Source: Litorimonas sp947503715 (GTDB lineage Bacteria > Pseudomonadota > Alphaproteobacteria > Caulobacterales > Maricaulaceae). Taken from it: a stretch of 64,000 bases of DNA. The DNA lies in NCBI RefSeq assembly GCF_050271975.1, contig NZ_CP189850.1, positions 682,001 through 746,000 on the forward strand, given 5' to 3'. The notes under the pieces were generated by a model, which did no database searches, was not told where the DNA came from, and saw nothing but the letters and a program-made list of their open reading frames with translations. Positions 35,203-43,312 of this stretch are shown piece by piece (position 1 is the stretch's first letter; each line of letters starts with the position of its first letter). Position numbers and translations under genes: made by a program.

Positions 35203-36411
35203 TCACCCAAACGGCGCATCCACACCCTTACTCGGCTGCGTAAACCATTTCGGACCGTTCGCGGTCATATAGAAATGATCTTCCAGCCGCACGCCGAATT
35301 CTCCGTAGAGACAGATCATCGGCTCGTTTGAGAAACACATGCCGGGTTGTAGGATCGTATCATCGCCCCAATTGAGGTAAGGCCATTCGTGAATGTCGAG
35401 TCCGATACCGTGACCCGTGCGGTGGGGCAGGCCAGGTGTCGCGTAGCCGGGGCCGAAGCCGCGTTTTTCTAATTCTGCTCGCGCGGCGAGGTCGACATCG
35501 CCACATCGCGTGCCGATTTGCGCGGCGTCAAACGCCTTGGCCTGTGCGGCTTTTTCCGCATTCCAAACCTCGCGTTGTTTCTCTGTCGGCTCGCCGAAGA
35601 CATAGCTGCGCGTGATGTCGGATATATAATCATGCAGCTGACAGCCCGTATCAATCAGGACCATATCGCCCTCTTCCAAAGCTTTCGGCTCGCGGACGCC
35701 GTGCGGGAAGGAACTGTCAGGACCGAACAGGACGATTTTAAAATAACTGCCCTTGGGTGCACCAACTTTACGGTGTGCCGCGTCGAGAAATTCGCCGACT
35801 TCCGTCGTGGTAATCCCCGCATGCAGCATGGACGCCGTAGCTTTATGGACGGCCAGCGTCATCTCTTTCGCGCGGGTCATCAGCTTGATTTCGGAGTCTG
35901 ATTTGATCATGCGACAGGTCGCCGTGATGGATGCGCCATTGGTTAGCGTGAAACCGGGCGAGGCCTTGGCAATCCCGTTACTGACGAAAAAAGGCGTGGC
36001 TTCATCAATCCCGATCTGCCCTGACGTGATACCCACATCTGCTAAATGCGCGGCGATGAGGCCGTAGGGACTTTCATGTTCTTCCCATGTGGCAACCTCG
36101 CCAGCCACCGTCATGAACTGTTCGAGTGTACCTTTCTCAAAGGCGGGCGCGATATAGACTGGGGGTCCCTCTCGGAGCACTAATGCCCCGACCATACGTT
36201 CCGACCCGTGCCAGCGCGTGCCCGTGAAATAATAAAGCGACGTTCCCGCATGGAGATAGAGCGCGTCCATATTTTGTGCCGCCATCAGGGTTTGAGCCTT
36301 GTCCAACCGTGCTTGATATTCCGCTGGCGCAATCGGTGACACGCCCGCCGTCATATCGGACAGGGTTGAGAGGGCTTCTGCTGCGGTTTTTCCGCCGACA
36401 CCTTCGGTCAT
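35203..36411 (-). CDS. M24 family metallopeptidase (Xaa-Pro aminopeptidase-like)
   Basis: 402 residues. A creatinase-type N-terminal domain (about residues 28-165) precedes the pita-bread catalytic domain (about 175-395). Metal ligands are in GDMVLIDTGCQLHDYISDITRSY (two Asp), GHGIGLDIHEWPY (His) and the late Glu residues of SNEPMICLYGEFGVRLEDH. It would remove N-terminal residues next to proline, in the cytosol since no signal peptide is present. The last 120 codons are not shared elsewhere except for the 49-bp repeat near the stop, which also occurs in the remnant about 0.9 kb away. Confidence 0.9.
   Translation of the reverse strand: MTEGVGGKTAAEALSTLSDMTAGVSPIAPAEYQARLDKAQTLMAAQNMDALYLHAGTSLYYFTGTRWHGSERMVGALVLREGPPVYIAPAFEKGTLEQFMTVAGEVATWEEHESPYGLIAAHLADVGITSGQIGIDEATPFFVSNGIAKASPGFTLTNGASITATCRMIKSDSEIKLMTRAKEMTLAVHKATASMLHAGITTTEVGEFLDAAHRKVGAPKGSYFKIVLFGPDSSFPHGVREPKALEEGDMVLIDTGCQLHDYISDITRSYVFGEPTEKQREVWNAEKAAQAKAFDAAQIGTRCGDVDLAARAELEKRGFGPGYATPGLPHRTGHGIGLDIHEWPYLNWGDDTILQPGMCFSNEPMICLYGEFGVRLEDHFYMTANGPKWFTQPSKGVDAPFG
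35231..35279. repeat. 49-bp direct repeat, right copy
   Basis: Right copy of the perfect direct repeat at 34347-34395. It encodes part of the C-terminus of the intact M24 peptidase on the minus strand, in the residues around FYMTANGPKWFTQPS. Confidence 0.95.
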
Positions 36412-36566
36412 AATCGTCTCCTGCGTTGCGTACGTTCAAACATCTCCGCCCTCCGGCTGCAACCGTGAAGGCGCATGTTGACGAACAGAACATCCACCGC
36501 TATGTCGCGCCCTCGCGAGCGGGAGACCCAAAAACGCAACCCCGTGACCAGATAAAGGCAAAAACC

Positions 36567-36788
36567 ATGAAATCCGATACTCACCCAGACTACCACATGA
36601 TCACCGTGCAAATGGTGGACGGCTCGACATACCAGACGCGCTCCACTTACGGCAAGGAAGGCGACACACTCGTCCTCGATATCGACTCCAAGACGCATCC
36701 GGCTTGGACAGGCGGCGACGCGAAATTGATGGACCGCGGCGGACGTGTGTCCCGCTTCAAGGACAAGTTCGCAGGCTTCGGCGTTTAA
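36567..36788 (+). CDS. rpmE: 50S ribosomal protein L31
   Basis: 73 residues. MKSDTHPDYHMITVQMVDGSTY and TRSTYGKEGDTLVLDIDSKTHPAWTGG are the L31 pattern. The zinc-binding Cys residues of the classical form are absent, so this is the zinc-independent (C-) variety. The ATG at 36567 follows AAAGG. A strong intrinsic terminator lies 22 bases after the stop, so the gene ends its transcript. L31 sits on the 50S central protuberance and bridges to the 30S subunit. Confidence 0.95.
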   Translation: MKSDTHPDYHMITVQMVDGSTYQTRSTYGKEGDTLVLDIDSKTHPAWTGGDAKLMDRGGRVSRFKDKFAGFGV

Positions 36789-36810
36789 GCTGAGTTTACA
36801 GACAAAACGA

Positions 36811-36840
36811 AAAAGGCTCCCTTTGAGGAGCCTTTTTTAT
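36811..36840 (+). terminator. Intrinsic terminator after rpmE
   Basis: AAAAGGCTCC pairs with GGAGCCTTTT around CTTTGA, and six T residues end the stem. It matches the classical Rho-independent form for the plus-strand rpmE message. Confidence 0.93.
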
Positions 36841-36860
36841 TGAATGAAGCTCTATCTTCA

Positions 36861-36973
36861 TGTCCGGTCACTCCAGCGAAAGCTGGGGTCCAGAGCGTCT
36901 ATGTCGTTTGGTGATTTAATGGAGCTCTGCTAAATCTCGCTCTGGACCCCAGATCAAGTCTGGGGTGGACGGA
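36861..36973. repeat. Composite inverted-repeat element between rpmE and rcdA
   Basis: The outer arms GGTCCAGAGCG (36887-36897) and CGCTCTGGACC (36938-36948) are complementary. Each is next to a small palindrome: CCAGCGAAAGCTGG at 36873-36886 on the left and CCCCAGATCAAGTCTGGGG at 36947-36965 on the right. The right one follows the same pattern as the arms between ahcY and metK. It is non-coding and probably belongs to a dispersed repeat family of this genome. Confidence 0.75.
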
Positions 36974-36996
36974 GAATGGGAGAGAGTAGTCGTCAA

Positions 36997-37557
36997 TTAC
37001 CTGCCGCGATTAAACGCCGCTTCCAGACGGTTGATCTGATCCGCGACTGTATTTCCGGCCTGTGCCGCGATCGTGCCATAGAGCGAGCGGTCGAGGCGCA
37101 TGATCCGCTCATAGAGTTGTTCGGAGCGGGCCAGCAAGTCGAGCAAGCGGGCGGGAAGCGCATAGGCATCTTTCGCCAAATCGGAAAAGCTTAACGTGCC
37201 CTCGGATTTTTCTTCCGCGACGAGACGGTATTTATCCGCGCGTGCTTCGGACAATTCCATCTCGTCCTCTTTCAGGGCGCGTTGCACGAGGAGCCAGCTC
37301 GCCACCTGCATGAGGCGCGTTGTCAGGCGCATGGACTGACTGGCATAGGTCATGGCGTCGTCGCGGCCCAGTTTTTTACTATCCTGACGACCGGGACCGT
37401 CCAGATAGGCGGCGGTTTCCTCGACGAGGTCCATGCCCTCGCGGAAAGTCTTGGCGAACAATTCCGACTTCGTGAAGGCGAGCAGACGGGCTTCCGCCTG
37501 CGGAGTCAATGTATCAGTCAGGTGTGTTTGCGGTGTATTGGGCATGGGGGCAGCCAT
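36997..37557 (-). CDS. rcdA: DUF1465 family protein, RcdA (regulator of CtrA degradation)
   Basis: 186 residues. The pattern AFTKSELFAKTFREGMDLVEETAAYLDGPGR, seen in two parts, with SQSMRLTTRLMQVASWLLVQRAL identifies the DUF1465 family, whose studied member is Caulobacter RcdA. RcdA is a helical adaptor that helps ClpXP degrade the cell-cycle regulator CtrA together with CpdR and PopA. The ATG at 37557 is chosen because AAAGAG lies nine bases ahead; ATG at 37566 would leave no spacing. The DUF1192 gene is just upstream on the same strand, a usual pairing in alphaproteobacteria. Confidence 0.88.
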   Translation of the reverse strand: MAAPMPNTPQTHLTDTLTPQAEARLLAFTKSELFAKTFREGMDLVEETAAYLDGPGRQDSKKLGRDDAMTYASQSMRLTTRLMQVASWLLVQRALKEDEMELSEARADKYRLVAEEKSEGTLSFSDLAKDAYALPARLLDLLARSEQLYERIMRLDRSLYGTIAAQAGNTVADQINRLEAAFNRGR

Positions 37558-37646
37558 AATATTCATCTCTTTGCGCAGTGTGTCGTCGTTGGGACAGTAT
37601 TGCAAGGCGCAAGCCAGACTGTCGCAGGTCATCAATAATGGCTGTT

Positions 37647-37844
37647 TTAACTCTTCTTGCCGAAAAGAGCGTGGGCGGCGTCCTGCTCTTTGGCTTTCTT
37701 GACGCGTTCCGCCTCGAGGCGCGTAATCTCAGCCTGATAGACAGCAATGCGCTCGGTCAGTTCCGCAACAGACAGACCGTAAAGGTCTTCACCGGGTTGC
37801 GGGCTCACGCTCGCTTTTGTCGGTTCATCGCCGAATATTGACAT
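37647..37844 (-). CDS. DUF1192 family small protein
   Basis: 65 residues. GEDLYGLSVAELTERIAVYQ followed by EITRLEAERVKKAK is the DUF1192 signature, a short coiled coil in which Leu and Ile repeat every seven residues. Function is not established. It is 89 bases upstream of rcdA and likely in the same transcript. Confidence 0.9.
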   Translation of the reverse strand: MSIFGDEPTKASVSPQPGEDLYGLSVAELTERIAVYQAEITRLEAERVKKAKEQDAAHALFGKKS

Positions 37845-37914
37845 TTACACGCTCCTATTACCCGAGTGCTAGCCTCTCTTGCCAAAGAGGGATTAATCTA
37901 TTATGTGCAGAGCA

Positions 37915-37974
37915 CGATTTGCTTACTCACACAGTAAAAAAATCGTAAAACCACCCCGCTGAGCGGGGTTTTTT
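37915..37974 (+). ncRNA. Candidate small RNA or attenuated leader ahead of the DUF1013 gene
   Basis: Two hairpins in a row: CGATTT-TTACT/AGTAA-AAATCG (37915-37945) with only a 2x2 internal loop, then the terminator at 37947-37974. A weak sigma-70-like pair TTGCCA (37879-37884) and TATGTG (37902-37907) with a 17-base spacer would start a transcript near the first hairpin. A plus-strand terminator placed before a plus-strand gene implies either a short RNA or a regulated leader. Confidence 0.35.
37947..37974 (+). terminator. Intrinsic terminator 38 bases before the DUF1013 start
   Basis: AAAACCACCCCGC-TGA-GCGGGGTTTTTT: seven GC-rich pairs with a three-base loop and a six-T run. It would terminate plus-strand transcription arriving from the DUF1192 promoter region, ahead of the gene at 38012. 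Confidence 0.88.
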
Positions 37975-38011
37975 AATGCCTGATGATTGGCACCCGACTG
38001 GGGAGAGACAC

Positions 38012-38674
38012 ATGACACAGATTTTGATGCCGAAAGCGACTGCCGTCTGGCTGATCGACAATACCGGCCTGACCTTTAAGCAGATTTCCGAATTTTGCAC
38101 GCTGCACATTCTCGAAGTCGAAGGCATTGCCGATGGTGACGTCGCCGCGGGTATTCGCGGTGCGGACCCGATTGCAAATGGACAAATAGACCGCGCGGAA
38201 ATTGAGAAGGCCGAAGCTGATCCAAATTACGCGATGAAGCCCAATACATTCGATGCGGACACGATGGAGCCCGTGACGAAGAAAAAAGGCCCGCGCTATA
38301 CGCCGCTTTCGCGTCGTCAGGACCGTCCTGACGCCATTGCCTGGCTCGTCCGGAACCATCCGGAAGTGACCGACCCGCAAATCTCCAAGCTCATCGGCAC
38401 GACGAAGCCGACGATTAAAGCCATCCGCGAGCGGACCCATTGGAAGATCAACACGATCAATCCGACAGATCCCGTCAGCCTCGGTCTTTGCACACAAATT
38501 GATTTGGATGCCGTTGTGAAAAAAGCGGCTGAAAAACGCGCGAAAGAGCAGGAAAAGCTCGACGCGGAAGGTGGCGGTGAAACCCTCGCACCCTTGCCAA
38601 CGCCGGAACCCGAGGCTGAAAAGCCAAAGGTCGAACACACGCTGGAGAGCCTGTTCAAGCCGAGTACGGACTAG
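38012..38674 (+). CDS. DUF1013 family protein (putative cell-cycle transcription cofactor)
   Basis: 220 residues. LMPKATAVWLIDNTGLTFKQISEFC at the start, GIADGDVAAGIRG, and PDAIAWLVRNHPEVTDPQISKLIGTTKPTIKAIRERTHW, given here in parts, are the DUF1013 signature; the second half looks like a helix-turn-helix. I recall this family being linked to RNA polymerase and to cell-cycle transcription in alphaproteobacteria (the TrcR name), which I state with caution. The C-terminal 40 residues are low-complexity Glu/Ala/Pro. The ATG at 38012 follows GGGGAGAG; the ATG at 37976 lies inside a terminator and is rejected. Confidence 0.85.
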   Translation: MTQILMPKATAVWLIDNTGLTFKQISEFCTLHILEVEGIADGDVAAGIRGADPIANGQIDRAEIEKAEADPNYAMKPNTFDADTMEPVTKKKGPRYTPLSRRQDRPDAIAWLVRNHPEVTDPQISKLIGTTKPTIKAIRERTHWKINTINPTDPVSLGLCTQIDLDAVVKKAAEKRAKEQEKLDAEGGGETLAPLPTPEPEAEKPKVEHTLESLFKPSTD

Positions 38675-38713
38675 CCTGTCTTAGACATTTAAATGTGAGA
38701 GAGGCGGAGCGGT

Positions 38714-40516
38714 CTACCCCTCCGCCGCCTCACGCAAGAGCTCCAGCTCAATCCACTCTTCTTCCAGCGTTTCAAGTTTCTCTTGTGCCTCGCCAAGCGC
38801 GAGAGACGCCGCCATGAATTTATCCGCATCTGTGGCGTAAAGTTCAGGATCGGCCAAAACGATATTGTATTCGGCGATCTGTTTTTTGACCTTTTCCATA
38901 TCCTTAGGCAGATTTTCCAAGCGGAACTTATGTTTATAAGACAGCTTGATTGAGCCGGAACTCGGCTTGTCCTCGGACTTGGACGCCTTCTTCTTTGCCG
39001 TGGCCTCCGCCTTGCGCGACCGCACACCTGAGCCGCGCTGGTTGATGAGGTCGGAATAGCCGCCCGCATAGATCTGCCACTGCCCGTCGCCTTCATAGGC
39101 CAGTGTGCGCGTGACGGTCCGGTCGAGGAAATCGCGGTCATGCGAAACAACAATGACGGTGCCGGTATAATCCGCGACAATTTCCTGCAACAGGTCCAGC
39201 GTTTCCAGATCGAGGTCATTTGTTGGTTCATCAAGGACCAGAAGGTTGGACGGCAGGCGTAGCCCACGCGCGAGTTGTAACCGCCCGCGTTCACCGCCTG
39301 ACAGCGCGTGAACGGGGGTTCGTTTCTGTTCGGGCAGGAAGAGGAAGTCTTTCATATACCCAATCACATTGCGCGATTGATCCGCGACGATCACGGTATC
39401 ACCGCCGCCATCGGTCAGCGCATCGGCCAGCGTCCAGTCGGGGTCCAGCGTTTCGCGGTTCTGGTCAATCACGAGGGGTTCGAGATTCAGACCCAGCTCC
39501 ACGCGACCCGCATCCGGTTCCAGCTCACCCATGATGAGTTTCAGGAGCGTTGTCTTGCCCGACCCGTTCGGCCCGACGACGCCAATACGTTCGCCCCGAT
39601 GAATGCGCATAGACACGTCATCCACGACGATGCGCCCGTCAAAACCCTTGGTGACATTTTCGAGACGGGCCACGCGTTTGCCGGAGGTCTTGCCCTGCGT
39701 GACGGTGATGTCTGCTTGGCCAACGCTTTTCTTGGCGGATTTCAATTCCTGCCGCAAATTGCCGAGCTCCTTCATCCGGCGGACATTGCGTTTCCGGCGG
39801 CCGGACACTCCATGCACGACCCAGTGCTGTTCGCGGTGTATCTGCCGCGCGAGCTTATGACGGTCCAGTTCTTCCTGTTCCAGAAACTCATCGCGCCAGT
39901 CTTCGAAATGCGCAAAGCCCTTATCTAATTCACGCGTCTCGCCGCGGTCCATCCAGAGCGTTTTGCGCGACAGGGATTCGAGAAAACGCCTATCATGCGA
40001 AATCAGGACAAGCGCCGCGCTCATCCCGGCGAGCTCACCTTCCAGCCACTCAATGGCGGGTAGGTCCAGATGATTTGTCGGCTCGTCCAGCATCAGAATA
40101 TCGGGCTGTGGGGCGAGTGTGCGGACGAGGGCCGCACGACGTCGTTCGCCGCCCGACATATGCGCGGGGTCTTCGCGTCCCGTCAGGCCGAGCGCATCCA
40201 GAAGGTAGGGAATGCGGAACCCGTCATCGGCCCCGACCAGGCCATCGCGGACATAGCTCTCCACATCGGCAAAAGCGGATAGGTCAGGGTCTTGAGGAAG
40301 ATAACGCCAGCTCGTTCCCGGCTTCACGAAGCGTTCTCCGCCATCGGGCTCAACCAATCCCGCCGCGATTTTCAACAGCGTGGATTTACCCGACCCATTG
40401 CGTCCGACCAGACAGATGCGGTCCCGCGCATGAACGGCGAAATCCGCCCGTTCCAACAGGGGCGTCGACCCGAAAGTCAGCGAAATATCTTTAAGTGTTA
40501 AAAGAGGTGGAGCCAT
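38714..40516 (-). CDS. uup: ABC-F family ATPase, Uup type
   Basis: 600 residues with two ABC ATPase domains and no transmembrane part. Domain 1: Walker A GRNGSGKST near residue 39 and signature SGGERRR; domain 2: GPNGSGKTT near residue 316 and signature SGGERGR, each with a Walker B ending in DEPTN. The C-terminal 70 residues after a Lys/Ser linker form a coiled coil, which places it with Uup rather than EttA. ABC-F proteins act on the ribosome; Uup also affects transposon excision in E. coli. ATG at 40516 is preferred because the longer frame adds 29 residues that do not resemble the family. Confidence 0.92.
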   Translation of the reverse strand: MAPPLLTLKDISLTFGSTPLLERADFAVHARDRICLVGRNGSGKSTLLKIAAGLVEPDGGERFVKPGTSWRYLPQDPDLSAFADVESYVRDGLVGADDGFRIPYLLDALGLTGREDPAHMSGGERRRAALVRTLAPQPDILMLDEPTNHLDLPAIEWLEGELAGMSAALVLISHDRRFLESLSRKTLWMDRGETRELDKGFAHFEDWRDEFLEQEELDRHKLARQIHREQHWVVHGVSGRRKRNVRRMKELGNLRQELKSAKKSVGQADITVTQGKTSGKRVARLENVTKGFDGRIVVDDVSMRIHRGERIGVVGPNGSGKTTLLKLIMGELEPDAGRVELGLNLEPLVIDQNRETLDPDWTLADALTDGGGDTVIVADQSRNVIGYMKDFLFLPEQKRTPVHALSGGERGRLQLARGLRLPSNLLVLDEPTNDLDLETLDLLQEIVADYTGTVIVVSHDRDFLDRTVTRTLAYEGDGQWQIYAGGYSDLINQRGSGVRSRKAEATAKKKASKSEDKPSSGSIKLSYKHKFRLENLPKDMEKVKKQIAEYNIVLADPELYATDADKFMAASLALGEAQEKLETLEEEWIELELLREAAEG

Positions 40517-40636
40517 GGCGCGGTGAGATAGGCGAGGCCGCGCGGAATTGAAACACCTAACCTCTGCTGCATGCCAGCCCGGACTTGGCCGCATTCTCTT
40601 CATACTTTACTCACCCTGTTGCGCCAGAACGCCCCT

Positions 40637-41440
40637 ATGTCGCATCATGTCCTCGTTTTTGATTCCGGTGTTGGTGGTCTGTCCGTCGTCGCGGAAATCC
40701 GTAAACGCTTGCCGGGGGTACATTTATCTTACGCCGCCGATGATGAATTTCGACCTTACGGAAATAAGACAGAGAACCAGCTGCGGAGAAGACTCCCGGG
40801 TTTACTCCAAACGCTGGTGCTGATGCTCAACCCGGATGTCGTGGTTGTCGCCTGTAATACGGCCTCGACAATCGCGCTGGAGGCTATCCGCGATGTAATA
40901 GATATTCCTGTGATTGGGGTCGTCCCCGCGATTAAACCTGCGGCGGAAAGTTCTCGCATGGGCGCGATTGGTGTGCTGGGCACGCCGGGGACGGTGAAGC
41001 AAAAATATGTCGATGCCTTGATAGCGGATTTCGCCGCGGATTGCCGCGTTGTGCTGCAGGGGTCGACCCGCCTCGTGGTGCAGGCGGAACAGAAGCTCGC
41101 GGGCAAAGATGTCGATATGGACGTCATTCGCGCGGAGGTCGCGCCCATATTTGCAGGACGGACCGGCATGGATATTGATGCCGTCGTGCTGGCCTGTACG
41201 CATTTTCCACTCCTGCGGGACGAGTTAAAACAAGCTGTCCGTCAAAGCGTGCAATGGATAGATAGCGGCGAAGCGATTGCGCGGCGGCTGGAAGACGTTC
41301 TGAAAAATATATCTGAAGCGGGTGCCCCACCCTATCCGCAAACTGCCTTCCTCATTGGACCTGATACAGACCCCATTCGGGGACAGGCCTTCGCGACTTA
41401 CGGGTTCCCCCGAACGATTGGCCTAATGCGGGACGAGTGA
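40637..41440 (+). CDS. murI: Glutamate racemase
   Basis: 267 residues. LVFDSGVGGLSVV at residues 6-18, the first catalytic Cys in VVACNTAST (Cys73) and the second in LACTHFPLL near residue 185 are the invariant MurI features. It makes D-glutamate for peptidoglycan in the cytosol. The ATG at 40637 places the Asp-Ser-Gly motif at the usual distance from the N-terminus; the longer frame is rejected. The last 18 bases overlap the convergent VTT-domain gene. Confidence 0.95.
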   Translation: MSHHVLVFDSGVGGLSVVAEIRKRLPGVHLSYAADDEFRPYGNKTENQLRRRLPGLLQTLVLMLNPDVVVVACNTASTIALEAIRDVIDIPVIGVVPAIKPAAESSRMGAIGVLGTPGTVKQKYVDALIADFAADCRVVLQGSTRLVVQAEQKLAGKDVDMDVIRAEVAPIFAGRTGMDIDAVVLACTHFPLLRDELKQAVRQSVQWIDSGEAIARRLEDVLKNISEAGAPPYPQTAFLIGPDTDPIRGQAFATYGFPRTIGLMRDE

Positions 41441-42028
41441 TTTATACGCAAAATACATGGCGACCAGCACGGCGAATAAGCCGATGGAGAAAATACCGAA
41501 ATGCTCTTTCATCCAACGTTCCGCCGTCTCACCCAAAACGCGGACAATCCCCGCGACAAGGAAGAAGCGCAATGTGCGTGAAATGACGCTGGCAATGACA
41601 AAGATCCCAAAGGCGACGGGAACGGCGCCGCTCATGATGGTAATCACCTTATAGGGAAAGGGCGTAAATCCCGCGCCAAAGACCCATAATCCACCATGTT
41701 CCTGAATACTGGCGCTAAACCGTTCCATACTCTCGGCCTTGCCGAGTTTTTCGAGCAGCGGTCCTGCGATCGTCTCAAAAAACAGCATGCCGAGCATATA
41801 GCCGAATATACCGCCGAGGACAGAAAACACGCTTGCCCAGAGCGCAATCCGCCACCAGGATTTCGGCTTGGCCTGCACCATAGGCATGATCATAACATCA
41901 ACGGGGATGGGGAAAAACGAGCTCTCCGCAAAGGAGAGCGCGCAGAGGATCGGCATGGCCCGCTTATGGCCAGCGGCCGCCTTGGTATTATCATACCAGC
42001 GTTCCAGAAATGCGAGCTTACCTTTCAC
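41423..42028 (-). CDS. YqaA/VTT-domain (DedA-like) membrane protein
   Basis: 201 residues with about four transmembrane helices. SFAESSFFPIPVDVMIMPM near residue 32 and GAGFTPFPYKVITIMSGAVPV near residue 118 are the conserved reentrant segments of the VTT/SNARE-associated domain family, YqaA branch. Related DedA proteins contribute to lipid-carrier or phospholipid scrambling and to envelope homeostasis; the specific role here is unknown. Opposite to and slightly overlapping murI. Confidence 0.87.
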   Translation of the reverse strand: MKGKLAFLERWYDNTKAAAGHKRAMPILCALSFAESSFFPIPVDVMIMPMVQAKPKSWWRIALWASVFSVLGGIFGYMLGMLFFETIAGPLLEKLGKAESMERFSASIQEHGGLWVFGAGFTPFPYKVITIMSGAVPVAFGIFVIASVISRTLRFFLVAGIVRVLGETAERWMKEHFGIFSIGLFAVLVAMYFAYKSLVPH

Positions 42029-42121
42029 GTCATCCTCATATGTTGATCGTGGACGGTCGGCTATATGGCCAAAAGGCTTGACGCCGCAAGCCCTGCGTTT
42101 ATGTAGACGCCACTTCGAGAT

Positions 42122-42205
42122 GCGGGTGTGGCGGAATTGGTAGACGCGCGGGATTCAAAATCCCGTTCCATTGGAGTGTCGGTTCGATTCCGACCACCCG
42201 TACCA
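42122..42205 (+). tRNA. tRNA-Leu (anticodon CAA)
   Basis: 84 bases with CCA encoded. The acceptor GCGGGTG pairs with CACCCGT (a G-T pair at 1-72). The anticodon arm CGGGA-TTCAAAA-TCCCG gives anticodon CAA, reading UUG. A long variable arm (TTCCATTGGAGT region) confirms the class II leucine type, and TCGGTTCGATTCCGA is the T arm. Confidence 0.97.
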
Positions 42206-42303
42206 CGGCTCAGGTCAGAGCTTTTACCGCCTTACCACGAATAAATCTGACCCACGGCTTGAATTAGAACCATCCCGCCAAAGGCAACGAAGCTGCACGT
42301 AGC

Positions 42304-43030
42304 TTACGCGCCTAATGTTACGATGAGCACGGCCTTAATCGTGTGGACGCGGTTCTCGGCCCGCTCGAGCTGGATAGCTGCGGGGCTTTCAAAAACCTTC
42401 TCCGTGACTTCCATCTCGGAAATGCCGAATTTCTCTTGGATATCCTTACCGACTTCCTTCTCTGCATTGTGAAAGGCGGGGAGGCCATGCATAAATTTGG
42501 TCGTGGTCTTGCCGGACGCCGCCATAAGTGCGGCATTGACCTGATAAGGTGTCAGCAGCTTGATCCGTTCCTCCCATACGCTGTCATCCTCGCCCATCGA
42601 GACCCAGACATCGGTATGGATAAAATCCACGCCTTTGACAGCCTTCTGTGGGTCTTCTGTGATCGTCACGGTCGCGCCTGTCAGTTCGGCCTGCGCCTCC
42701 GCGGCTTTACGGAACGCATCGCTGGGCCAAAGAGACTTCGGCGTGGCAATGCGGACATCCATGCCCATCATACAGCCCGCAATCATCAGCGAATGGCCCA
42801 TGTGACCCACATAGGTAACGCCTGCACCTTGGTCCTGTGCGGCGACTTCGAACGCACAGCGCGTACGCATCGAACCTTTCTCTAAGATAAGCACAATGCT
42901 CTTACCGATCAGGCGCCGTTTTTCGACGCCGCTCTATATTGCGTGCTTCAGGTCGCGTGCAAGACCTGGCGGTCATGCAGTGGCCGCGACCACCTCCACG
43001 CCTCAATTCAGAGCCGCTGAAAATCATAAC
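42304..43030 (-). pseudogene. argF: Decayed ornithine carbamoyltransferase gene
   Basis: The minus-strand frame from 42894 to 42304 (196 codons) reads the C-terminal two thirds of an ornithine carbamoyltransferase: MRTRCAFEVAAQDQGAGVTY, then directly HMGHSLMIAGCMMGMDVRIA, then FMHGLPAFHNAEKEVGKDI and ENRVHTIKAVL. About 90 residues that normally lie between VTYxG and NNMGNS, including the HPTQ motif, are missing in frame. The catalytic Cys of HCLP is Gly. Upstream, ARDLKHAI is followed by an in-frame TAG and then VEKRRLIGKSIVLILEKGS; the first codons (FSGSELR, near 43010) are in another frame. It cannot be an active enzyme. Confidence 0.88.
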
Positions 43031-43312
43031 CTCGCCACCCGGCTTGCGCAAAGATCGTGTTGTGCGCGCTCATTTAACGGGCCTAATCATTGTGACTAAA
43101 TATGTGATAAATTGAAATTTGAGAGTGCGGGATGTCCCTCTGCAGGCACAGCTTCGACGTAAAAATAACAATTTACGGTCAGAACTTTCGCCGATCGTTT
43201 CCAGTATAATGACCTATCCTCTCATCTCATTTTAAACTTTCTCGGAACGCAAAGCCGCGTGCTGTGTTGATTTAGTAACAGCGCTAACGCTGAACAACGC
43301 AAGGAGAATTAA
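43031..43312. other. Intergenic region, no gene seen
   Basis: A-T-rich stretch between the argF remnant and the PLDc_N gene. It contains no open frame of note and no recognisable tRNA or repeat. A small inverted repeat CAGCG-CTAA-CGCTG at 43279-43292 lies just before the AAGGAG ribosome site of the next gene and may be regulatory. Confidence 0.5.

Noticed and set aside
37976..38011. Upstream ATG extension of the DUF1013 gene
   Set aside because: It begins immediately after the terminator T-run and lacks a ribosome site; the ATG at 38012 has GGGGAGAG.
42304..42894. Functional short ornithine carbamoyltransferase
   Set aside because: Missing central segment, HGLP instead of HCLP, and a stop in the N-terminal part.
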